Assembly: GCA_026545765.1 (NCBI GenBank)
Contig: CM048839.1
Coordinates: 60,075,677-60,139,676 of the forward strand
Direction of reading: 5' to 3'
DNA from: Plantago major
Lineage: Eukaryota; Streptophyta; Magnoliopsida; Lamiales; Plantaginaceae
DNA length: 64,000 bases
Both the position numbers and the translations under genes were made by a program. Under the pieces are notes generated by a model. The model worked only from the letters and a program-made list of their open reading frames with translations, was not told the origin of the DNA and did no database searches. Shown here piece by piece: positions 43,875 through 53,883 of this stretch; positions within the stretch are counted from its first letter, which is position 1; each line of letters starts with the position of its first letter.

Positions 43875-45107
43875 GTGACTCCAATAGCATTGTACTTGTC
43901 CCACGGAGAACTTCCAGAAAACAAAAATGAGGCAAGGAGGGTGAAGGCAAAGGCAGCCCGCTTCACGCTCCATGACAGAAAACTCTATAGGAGATCCTAT
44001 TCAGGACCCCTACTCAGGTGCGTAACTAATAACGGAGCCAGACACATTCTGACTGAGTTGCATGCAGGAGAATGTGGCAACCACTCTAGAGCCAGAAGTC
44101 TTGCCCACCGAGCACTAACGGCAGGGTACTACTGGCCAACTATGAGGGCTGATGCTATTGACTTTGTGAGAAGATGTGACTCATGCCAAAGACACTCACA
44201 AATCAGCCATCTCCCACCAGAGAAGCTACACTCATCCATTTCTCCATGGCCTTTTATGAAATGGCGGATGGACATAGTAGGGAAACTACCTACTGCACCA
44301 GGCCAATGAGTGTACATGCTGGCAGTAACCGATTACTTCGCCAAGTGGGTGGAAGCTGAAGCCTTCAAGCAAGTCCGTGACATAGAGGTGAAAAAGATCA
44401 TTTGGAGACATGTGATTTGCAGGTACGGAGTCCCCTACGAAATCGTAACAGATAATGGCTCCCAATTCATAAGCCATGAGTTTCAAGATTTCTGCAAAGA
44501 ATGGGGAATCAAGCTTACATTCTCCACTCCATGCTATCCCCAAGCAAATGGACAAGCGGAGTCGACCAACAAGACTATCATGAACAGTCTCAAAAAACGG
44601 CTATAACAAGTAAAAGGAGCATGGGCAGATGAACTTTTAGGCATCCTATTGTCTTACCAAACCACACCAAGGACCCCAACTGGAGAAACACCATTCAGCA
44701 TGACATATGGAACTGAAGCAATCATACCCATAGAGGTGGGATTACCCACAGCAAGATACAAAATGGCTAATAAACAAACCAACGATGCGACATTGGCACA
44801 CGAGCTCGACTTGGTTGATGAACTCAGGGAAAGAGCCATGGTTCGAAGTGTCGCCTACCAACAGAGGGCTGCATAGCACTTCAACAAGAACATACACTTA
44901 CGAACCATCTAGCAAGACGATTGGGTTCTACGCAAGGTTTTCCAAAATACTAAGGAGACAGGAGCTGGCAAGCTTGGACCAAACTGGGAAGGCCCATACA
45001 AAATCACAAGGGTAGTGGGCAACGGAGCTTACAAACTGGAAACTAAGGAGGGACGACAGATAGCCAATAGTTGGAATGCCATCCACTTGAAAAGGTATCA
45101 CTTCTAA
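43875..45107 (+). pseudogene. Gypsy integrase
   Basis: Zinc-binding HHCC (HAGECGNH...CDSCQRH), then the catalytic core: [19 protein letters not shown] and [12 protein letters not shown] supply D, D and E. The C-terminal part has PFSMTYGTEAIIPIEV and ends with GPYKITRVVGNGAYKLE and NAIHLKRYHF before a TAA at 45105-45107. Stops at 44307-44309, 44604-44606 and 44874-44876, plus one near 44912, interrupt one continuous frame, all point changes. Confidence 0.93.
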
Positions 45108-47061
45108 GACTATACATTCCATATACTCACGTTTGAGGTTAATTCCTCCGACCTGACCAGGGGCTAGCTGGTCAACTAACCCGGCTAGGTAGGTCGGTCA
45201 TCCGCCCTACCCCCCTCAGCCTCCCCAGGGGGAACAAAACTTCTTGCAGCCAACTAGTCATGGTGCCAGTAATTCTACTGTGGCGACTGAATCCATATCA
45301 AATCGTTAGCCAATGCTCCAAACAATTACACAACTTAAGAGGTTGACTGTCGGTCATCTAACTTCTCTCCCCAATCGGCAAGCAACGACGACTAAGGTGC
45401 CATCCAACTTTATCTAATTAGATTTATTTCTCCTCCAAACAGCCGACCTGACTAGCGGCAAGCCGGTCGACTAACCCGGCTGGGCAAGTCGGTCTAACCC
45501 CCCCCCCCCCAGGGGATCCAATGTTCTTGCAGGTTAACTAAACGGTCGTTAGATTGACAACAATAAACCAGGAGGAGTCGTTGGCTAACCAGAATGATCC
45601 TAGCCATTACAAAGTCCAAACAATAAGACAGTGGTCATCCACTCCATCTGGCGCATACAAACAGTCAGCATCCACCCACAGTCAAGGTACCAATGCTCAT
45701 TTTTCATCTATGAGATTAAATTCTCACAACAATCAGTCGACCTGACCAGGGGCTAGCTGGTCAACTAACCCAACTAGGCATGTCGGTCATCCGCCCCACC
45801 TCCCCCCCCCCCCAAAACCTTCCAATAGGATAGATTCCACTCATGTTGCAGGCTGACACGTCATGAGTACGATTGAAGTAATGCCCATGCAGCACATCTT
45901 ACTTCCAAGTGATCATCCAAAATTCGCTGCTCAACAAAGCCAACCATCCATCAGGCTGAGCAACAAAAACACATGGACTCACATCTATTCTGATTGGCTT
46001 GCACTTGCTTAATCCATGAGATGTGCCAAAAATAGCTCCATGGTTTAGACAAGTGCAAGACTTTCAAAATTGATGATCACTACCATACAAAGAGACTCAG
46101 CTCCATCCACACGTTCGCTGTAACTATACAAGAGCTCAGGCAGACAAAGCTCTCTACATGTTGCATCCATCTCAATCCACATATCAAGATTTATCACATG
46201 GTGAACTACCAGAAGGCAAGTTGTCTGACAACCAAGACCTAATGAGTGCGGACACCTAGTCGGATACCGAAGGCTAACGAAATGATGGACAGACAAGCAC
46301 GATGTAGTGCCGTAAACAGGCAAGCGAGTTCTGGTCTTTGCTACAAAAGTCTCATTCCTATGCGAGCTTTAGGAAACTTTTACTTATAAAATAAATCCAA
46401 GCACTACTCCTTCAGACCAGAACTTGAACTGGGGGGACAGACCAGTAGACATTATAGCACCATACAATACCTCAAAGGTTAGTCAGTTATATGTCTTTCA
46501 AGTCAAGCTAATAAGTGACAACACGAATAAGCATGTTTAAATAATCCACCCCCTCAATATGTTCTGACCTCATAATGACAAGTATGTATACTAGTTTACT
46601 ACTCTGCTTACTAGAAACTTGTGTGCCTACCATATGTGAAGCATATATGCCTTTCATATTTGAGTACATATGCCTTACTTCAATGAAAATCACCTCCCAT
46701 TTGGTTATTTGGTTTAGTCTTTTATTGGTATGCATACCTTTCACATGTTTGCTCATTTTCTTGAACCATCCTGTTGAAACCATTTTCTCTACGTATTAGC
46801 GTGATAATGTGTGTTCAAACATTACGAAACTTGTCATCCAAAAATAACACAAGGCATAGGACAGCCCACAAGGTCACATTCCAAATGGTAGGGCAAAGAG
46901 GAAATACAATTTAAGGTTCAAACATACAAAACGACATATAACATTGCATAATCAAACCCGACATAATGGACAATAAAAGCAAGTCAAAGTAGCAAGAACA
47001 TCATAAGCTAACAACCCCAAAAGTATCATCATCTAGCACGAAACCACTAAGTGGCATCAAC
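45108..47061 (+). other. Gypsy non-coding region after integrase
   Basis: About 1.95 kb without a gene. At 45157, 45448 and 45740 it repeats a block of about 55 bp (CCTGACCAGGGGCTAGCTGG type), spaced about 291 bp. Poly-C tracts follow two of these blocks. The rest (46000-47050) shows no feature I can support. Confidence 0.7.
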
Positions 47062-48722
47062 TCAATCAATATCATCCTCTGAGCTGTCATCAAGCCCATT
47101 CGGTATCCTTATGCCACGAGCGGTCAAGTACTGATCGTACTTCCTGATTTATTCTTCGTAGTCGCCAACAGATTCCCCCCTCTTTGTATTTCAAGCTGAA
47201 CGCACGTTCATTCAAGACCAGTAGCTGATTCTTATTTTGCTTGACAGCACACAGTTTCGCCTCGAACTCTTTGATCTTCCCATTAGCGGAAGCTAGCTCT
47301 GTAAGAACTTTACAGCCTCAGCCGCCTCACCCTTGGCTATGGCCAACTCCCCCCTAATTTTGGCCAGCTCTTCGTCTTCTTATCCTTGTCAACCTTCTCC
47401 ACCACGCCTTTAAGTCGCGTGATCTCCTTCTTACGTATCATAGAAGATTGCTTGTTGCTCTAACTCTCCTCCCGAACAGAAGCTAGCTTCGCCTCCAACG
47501 CCTGTACAGCCTTGCCTATAAACCCCATGGCAGTGAAGGCCTACAAGAACACACCTCCATGAATCATGTTTCGATACAAGGATAAAAAGAGCCACTAGAT
47601 GATCAAAAAGTTCAAAGCTTACCTTGAGGGTTTGCCCAAGAGCATAGTCTGCCAACGGAGTCACCCCATCCTCTACCGACTGATCAAGGTTCTCCAGTGT
47701 CAACGGGCCAAACTCATAAGAAAAAGACCTCCATCGACGTCAATGTCAATAGACGGTGAAGGTTTGTCGGACGCCGTGCCATGTGCCATCAACAGTGGCA
47801 TGCTCACACCTTGCCTAGCCGAGGAGGGGACAGTAGCATCCCTGGCAAGACTTGGCGGAATGCTAGGTCGTTTACTGAGCACCGCAAGCCGCTGTTTGGA
47901 GTACCAAACGTCAGACAGTTTGGCGGAACATCCACAAGACCAAAGGCTAGTCCCCTTCAGATTCTTGGGATGCAAAAGTCGATCGCTTGCCCTTTCGTCA
48001 TCAGTCTTATATCTGATGTTTTTAACCAAAGCGATCACCTCACTTGATGCATTAATCTTGTCATCAGTACCTACAATAGCAAGGAGCAATACTAATACTC
48101 ATAAACAACAAAGCACAAAGCGAGGAAGTGAGAATTCCTAGCACACATAACCAAAAAGTTCAAAGTTTACCAAAGGGTCTCCTAGACAATGGGACTCCCT
48201 CACATTCAATGGATCCAAACAGCTGTTGCTTACTCACTAGGAAATATCTCTCCTTCCAAGCCATGTCAGAAGCAGTACCTATGTTAATAAAGCCATCACC
48301 ATGCCTTGGATTAAATTGGATCCGACCCTTATCAGCTTGCGCCTCCCTAGCTGTGTAAGCATGGCAAAAGACATCAACCGACATTTCAACCCCCGTCATC
48401 TCACCCAATACTAGCATCCCATGTAAAACCTTCCAAGCATTCGGCATCAGCTGACTAGGTGCCACCTTGAGATGGCTAAGAACATCAATCACAAACTGGG
48501 GAAGCGGAAGTTTGAGTCCCACCTTAAAAGCAATGTCATAAAGGAAAACCATCCCTGGGACATCCCAATCTACTCTCTGAGCCCCAAGAGGAAGACAAGA
48601 CATAGGGATCTCAGGAAGCATGTAGACAACCCACATCATTGACATATCAACCTCGCTAAGACTTGATCGTGGGTTATTTGGCAGGATGCCGAATGGTTCG
48701 CCCATAGGAAGTAGGGGAGCTC
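47062..48722 (-). pseudogene. Antisense extra gene of the gypsy element, three exons
   Basis: On the strand opposite to gag-pol. Exon 1 (48705-48171; the coding frame may start slightly upstream) has LPLPQFVIDVLSHLKVAPSQ and LMPNAWKVLHGM, resembling the Pfam family Putative gypsy type transposon (PF04195). Exon 2 (48070-47623) is less conserved. Exon 3 (47540-47062) is a coiled coil, ending in LTARGIRIPNGLDDSSEDDID before a TGA. Introns at 48071-48170 and 47541-47622 have GT-AG ends. Frame losses occur in exon 2 (near 47705) and exon 3 (several). Such antisense genes are known from Tat/Retand elements; role unknown. Confidence 0.8.
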
Positions 48723-49240
48723 CCTGAAAACTTAACCACCCGCCTCAGTCGACTAAGGGTGCATAACAAGCGTACTCGAATTCCCTTCCATTGTATGCCT
48801 ACGTTCAAATTCCAACAGAAAGAAAGCTTCACTCAAAATCAACAAGAAAATCGAACTCTAACACTACTCCAAAATTACAAGCCAAAAAACTTCGCACATT
48901 CCAATTAATCCATCATGCATATATCAACGTTGGCCAAAATATACGCTAACGTCAACATATGTTCCAAGCCAAACAAGGTATCCAACATATAACTCTACAA
49001 CAATCCATCAACGTATTCATTGGCAACAAAGCATCACAACATGCATATCACGAAAAGCAAGACTAAAATGTCTATCATATATTCATTTGCAAGAATGTAA
49101 TGTGCAACTCCACAAAATTTTATATCCAATCAACTTCACCGAACATCGGTTCATACAAAAGAAATATACATATATCTTCTCAAAATCCCCACACAACGAA
49201 GGGGTCTACACGATCTTTAAGAAAAACAAGATAACTTACA
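48723..49240. other. Region between the gypsy antisense gene and its tandem arrays
   Basis: About 520 bp of AT-rich sequence, where the promoter of the antisense gene would be expected. No clear TATA box was identified, and no gene. Confidence 0.4.
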
Positions 49241-49257
49241 AGCGCAATCCAAGTGCA

Positions 49258-49662
49258 ATCAAGCTACCATCCAAGTGCCATCACGTTTCCATCCAAGTGC
49301 TATCAGGCTACCATCCAAAGGATGGTAGGCTACCATCCAAGTACTATCAGGCTACCATCCAAAGGATGGCAGGCCACCATCCAAGTGTTATCAGGCCACC
49401 ATCCAAGTGCCATCAGGTTGCCATCCAAGTGCCATCAGGCTACCATCCAAAGGATGGTAGGCTACAATCCAAGTGCTATCAGGCTACCATCCAATGGATG
49501 GTAGACTACCATCCAAGTACCATCAGGTTGCCATCCAAGTGCCATCAGGCTACCATCCAAAGGATGGTAAGCTACCACTTAAAGGGTGTTAGGCCACCAT
49601 TCAAGTGCCATCAGGTTGCCATCCAAGTACCACCAGGTTGCCATTCAAGTACCATTAGGTTA
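49258..49662. repeat. 22-bp tandem array with hairpin-forming units
   Basis: About 18 units of a 22-mer. Two unit types alternate irregularly: CCATCCAAGTGCCATCAGG plus three bases, and CCATCCAAAGGATGGTAGG plus three. The second type contains TACCATCC-AAA-GGATGGTA, a perfect 8-bp stem, so it can fold into a hairpin. Confidence 0.88.
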
Positions 49663-49668
49663 CAAACC

Positions 49669-49960
49669 AGGATGGCAAGCTACCATGCCATCATCCAATA
49701 TAACATGGTATAGTATGCTATCAACCAGGCCAGCCAGCTACCATGCCATCATCCAATATAACTTGGGATGTCATGCTATCAACCAGGCTGGCAAGCTACC
49801 ATGCCATCATCCAATATAACTTGGTATGGCATGCTATCAACCAGGCCAGCCAGCTACCATGCCATCATCCAATACAACTTGGGATGGCATGCTATCAACC
49901 AGGCTGGTAAGCTACCATGCCATCATCCAATATAACCTGGGGTGGCATGATATCAACTAG
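49669..49960. repeat. 58-bp tandem array
   Basis: Five units of about 58 bp containing GCTACCATGCCATCATCC and ATGCTATCAACCAGGC, starting near 49669, 49727, 49785, 49843 and 49901. Adjacent to, and partly similar to, the 22-bp array. Confidence 0.88.
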
Positions 49961-50320
49961 TCCGGCATGCCACCATGCGACCCTCCAATTTTACTTAGGA
50001 TGGTACCACCTAAGCCCCAATTTCAAAATGCAATTCCAAGCTCAAAACTGAGTGAGATACTACCAGTTATTTAAACCAACTAACTGGCTTGACCATTCCC
50101 AAAAAAAAAATAAAATAAAATAAAATAAATCTCTTTAGCTAATCGCTCTCCCCAGGTGATGAGCTTGTAATCTATTATTCTTGTAAATTCACAAAATAAC
50201 CGTTTCATTCAAAGAGATCAAAACATCCAAAGATGGGGCAAGTCATCTGTTCGGAATATGGCATAATTGGCTATTCAAACATAGAAACTCTACTCTACAA
50301 CTCGAGACTCTCGACTTGTA

Positions 50321-50335
50321 CAGTGGGGGACAAAC
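50321..50335 (+). other. Polypurine tract of the gypsy element
   Basis: CAGTGGGGGACAAAC immediately before the 3' LTR. Confidence 0.8.
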
Positions 50336-51372
50336 TGTATTGGCCAAAATTTGCTATTGTCAACTAGACTGGCAAACCGGTCCATCAAGGCTACGGCCCA
50401 ATCTGAAATCCACTAATAAGTCCATCTTGGTTGGCTTCATACACAGGTTGGACTCCAAAGTTCGGTTAGCAAACCCACCTAGTTGGGTCATCCATCCAAC
50501 CAGGCAATCCACACGCTACCTGGCTCACTTGACCTCACTAAACCTTCCAGCTGGTTAGCAAGCTACCTTGCTCGTCTAGCCTTGCCAGCCACCCAAGTGG
50601 TTGACAAGTTAGTCAACTTACCTTGCATGACTGACCATGTCAGTCTAACAAACTAACCAACTCGCATTGCTTAACTGACTCAGTCAATCAGTGAGCAACC
50701 GACTTGACATTGTCCAACCCACTAAGAGACTACTCACCCGAAATAGAGGAAATGTGGGTATGGACTCCAACGGGTAGAAAGCCTATAAAGGAAGGCAAGT
50801 GGAAGGGGGAACGCATCTCATTCACACTACGAGAAACCCTAGATATCACTCTGACGCCTCCATCTCTATCAAGCTATCAAGTTATCAAGCTATCAACCAT
50901 CACTGATCATTTCCTTACGTCTTGATTATCGCATATCACCTTCCATCATCATCCAACGTCCATCAGTTATCTATCACCTTCCGCCATCTTATCATACCAT
51001 CCGACGGCCGTCAGCTAGCTTCCTCCAACAAAGTTAGCTAGCCTCTTGTCGGTATCCTTCCATCACTATCCGCCAATAGCCAACCAGCTGACCTCCAGCA
51101 AGGTCAGCTAGCCTATCGCCGGTATCCATCCATACATTGTCGAACCGTCAACAGGATAAGTCGACCTCCATCATCCCTCTCTTTGTCTCTATTACTCTAT
51201 TCATCTTCTATCAGCTTACTAACTTGAGCGTCGGAGTCCATACGGTCGGCACCACACCGGTGTCTCCTTGGTACCTTACGTCTCGTTTGCTCTTGTTGCC
51301 TTGCAGGTTGTCGGTGCCCCCCCCCCCCAATTCTCAACCCTAAATTCGATTGTAGATTTCTGAGCATCTGCA
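50336..51372 (+). repeat. Gypsy 3' LTR
   Basis: TGTATTGGCC to CATCTGCA, about 1037 bp. A poly-C run near 51317-51328 is longer than in the 5' LTR. Confidence 0.93.
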
Positions 51373-51377
51373 AACAT
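51373..51377. other. Target site duplication of the gypsy element, right
   Basis: AACAT, matching 38520-38524. Confidence 0.9.
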
Positions 51378-51601
51378 CTCTCTGTACCAACCATGCGGTC
51401 ACCTTGGTCAAAATAGGAGACCATCATTATATGATCAGAACATCTATGTTATTAATAAAATATGATTTTTTTTATAATATAAAAAACACCAATGTTTAAA
51501 ACATAGATATTGTGATTAAGTATCTAAAGAACGTTTCTTTACAGCTCCTGTAACAAAAATATGGTAATAACTTCTCATCACTAATTACCATCACTAATCA
51601 T
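51378..51601. other. DNA between gypsy element and LINE
   Basis: About 220 bp of AT-rich flank, no gene. It ends at the LINE target duplication. Confidence 0.5.
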
Positions 51602-51617
51602 GAGTATTACTCTATTA
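51602..51617. other. Target site duplication of the LINE, left
   Basis: GAGTATTACTCTATTA, identical to 59134-59149. Confidence 0.93.
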
Positions 51618-51622
51618 AAAAA

Positions 51623-53842
51623 ATGTTGAGAGAGAAAGTTAGAGAGAGAAAGGTTGAGAGAAACGGCTCCTTTTCACAGAATTTGAAAGGACGTTTCAAT
51701 GGCTACCAACAGCAGCAAGGAAGACAACACTGGATAGGCGACAAAAGGCAGGAGAACGGCTGGACGATGGTTATCGGAAGACGGCAGAGAGCGTGGAAAA
51801 GGGAGGAGAGAATCAGATTGGAAAAAATCAACAGCGTGTTCATTAACATGTATATATCAAACTTCCCGAAAGACTGGACGGAAGAACCTCTGAAGGATAT
51901 CTTAGGAAGGAAGGTGGGAGAAGTTATCGATATCACGATACCAAGAAAGAAGGCGAAGAACGGGAAACGTTTTGCTTTTGTCCGATTTAGGCGAGTAAGA
52001 GACGAAGGCGAACTGATTCAGAGAGCAAAGGGAGTGTGAATCGGGTATTATAAGCTTCTAGCGAATGTGACTAGATGTAACAAATACGATGGAAGAGAAA
52101 GTTCGGTGAAGGGGCAACAAAATCAGGATGCTAGAGGAGGGCAGAAGACTGGAGTGAGGAGAAACGGAGTCGATTGGAAAAGGAGAAATACGGGGGGCCG
52201 GAATCTGACATGGGTGGAAAAAACTAGAATAACTGTGGAAGGGGATAAGGATCGAGAGGAGAAGAAGCAGGAGAACAGCTTGATTAAAGAAAGGAGAATG
52301 GATACAAGTGGCTATACTCAAACAAAGGAGGCTGTTGATACAGGTTGTGAGTGGGCTGAGAATTGCATAGTAATGGAACCTAGAGAGCAGCTGGAGGAAA
52401 TGCATTTGAAGAAAATATTGGAAGGGAATGGCCACAAGGGATTTAAGCTAGCCAAATTGTCAGAGGAGAAGTGGATTATCGAGCTCGAAAATGATGGAGA
52501 TAGGCAAAAGTTGCTAGGAGAGGATAAGGAGTGGATGAAGGAATGGCTGCGTGAATTTAGGCCATGGGAAAAGTACGATATAAATGCTAAAAGACGGGTA
52601 TGGCTGAATATTTACGGAATACAGTTACATGGATAGAACAGAGAAGCTTTTGTGAAAATAGGCAACATGGTGGGAAAGACAATTGATGTTCATGAGACCA
52701 CAGTGGAGAAGAAAGATTTGCGAAAAGGGCGAGTGCTCGTTCAAACCCCCATGTTCGAGGTAATTAGAAAGAGAACATTGATCTTAGTTCTAGGCGAGTA
52801 TTTTCCGGTGAACATAGTCGAGGAAGCGGAGGATAGTGATTGTAGAGTCAAAAAACAGCCAACAAGTCAAGGTACTAATTCCGTAGGTGAGGGGGAAATT
52901 CTCGAGAAGATGGAGCTATACTCCGGCAAATCGTCGGATGATTGTATCGACGAGGACGATGAATCGAGCAGTTGGAGTGGCGATGAATCAATGATGGAAA
53001 GGGAGGTCGAATTTAAATGGGAAACGGTTCCCGAAACTCCATTGCATATGTTAATGTATGAGATGGACGAAGAGGAAGAAAGAAGGGGTGAGGAAGAAAG
53101 GGTAGTTGGTACTGGCGGAAAAAAAGAAGAGAATAATGGGACTAATGAAGTGGATGTTGAGGCACTGGAAGTATTGGACCAAAATAGCACTAGGTGGATC
53201 ACAAATGGTAGTGGGAATGTGGGCCAGTATTGTGAGATTATGGATCAAGAAAAGGCTATAGAATCCATTGATGGGGACAAGGAAATAACAGGAAAAAAGG
53301 GGGAGACTAATGAACCAAGGAAAAGGAGAGGGGGCAAGGAAAAAAAGATGAACAATGAAGTGGTGGGAACAGAAAGGAAAAGTGAAGACAAGACGGATGT
53401 CAGTGAGGAGGACTCGGATCCTTTCGGTATTGGGGCAGTCATTGAAAAATCAGCAATTAGGTAGAAAAGAAAGACTGAGGCAAAGATGAATGGAAAAAAA
53501 CAAGCTGTAATGCAAAAGGCGAGATTTGAGGAATGGAGGGAATTTGCGAAAGGTCTAAATAGTGGAGGGAAAACAATACAAAGAGTGAAAAGAAGGAAAT
53601 TCAAAGCAAAACGTGGGAGGAAACCGAAGAGGAAAGAAAGTCTATTAGATGGTGGGGATATAATATCAGATAGCCAAATTAAATTGTGTAATAAGCAAGT
53701 GGAGAGGAGAACTAGTCGAGAAGAGGCAAGGAATAGTATGTTGATGGGAGTAGATATGGGATTGATTGATATAAAGAAAAGTGAAAAAGTGTGGAATATT
53801 TATCAAAAGTGGGAAGAGAGAGATAGGTTGGTAAAAGAATAA
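51623..53842 (+). pseudogene. LINE ORF1, RNA-binding protein
   Basis: A single frame of 740 codons with three internal stops (52037-52039, 52634-52636 and 53462-53464). An RRM lies at residues 70-135: FINMYISNFPKDWTEEPL is the first strand and RNP2-like, KRFAFVRFRR is RNP1. A DUF4283-like segment follows (about 52370-52830; PWEKYDINAKRRVWLNIYGIQLHG and NREAFVKIG). The rest is acidic and then Lys-rich. The second stop sits exactly where a Trp is expected (HG*NREAF), and the first falls before IGYYKLLANV, likely also a Trp. ORF1 would coat LINE RNA. Confidence 0.88.
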
Positions 53843-53883
53843 AAGAAAGTTGTAAATGGTGATGGAAATAAATTAGGTGATCA

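Larger units (their letters stand above)
38525..51372 (+). mobile_element. Complete Ty3/gypsy element, Tat type
   Basis: 12.85 kb with two LTRs and the 5-bp duplication AACAT at 38520-38524 and 51373-51377. The order is LTR, PBS-like site, gag, protease, RT, RNase H, a second RNase H, integrase, long non-coding region, antisense extra gene, tandem arrays, polypurine tract, LTR. The second RNase H after the first and the antisense extra gene are marks of the Tat lineage (Tat/Retand/Ogre group). Gag-pol has several stops and a deletion. Confidence 0.93.

Noticed and set aside
47431-48141. Plus-strand frames within the gypsy antisense region (47599-48141)
   Set aside because: They oppose the antisense gene, whose domain match and splice signals are on the minus strand.
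49087-49713. Plus-strand frame of 208 codons repeating HHPS, IQRM and ATIQ
   Set aside because: It is a translation of the 22-bp tandem array; repeat units that avoid stops give open frames by chance.
49258-49960. Possible CRISPR array
   Set aside because: Units are directly adjacent without unique spacers, in a plant retrotransposon 3' region.
52058-52435. Minus-strand open frames inside the LINE (also 54746-55222, 54762-55499, 52867-53202)
   Set aside because: They are antisense shadows of the purine-rich LINE ORFs, rich in Ser, Pro and Phe, with no domain.
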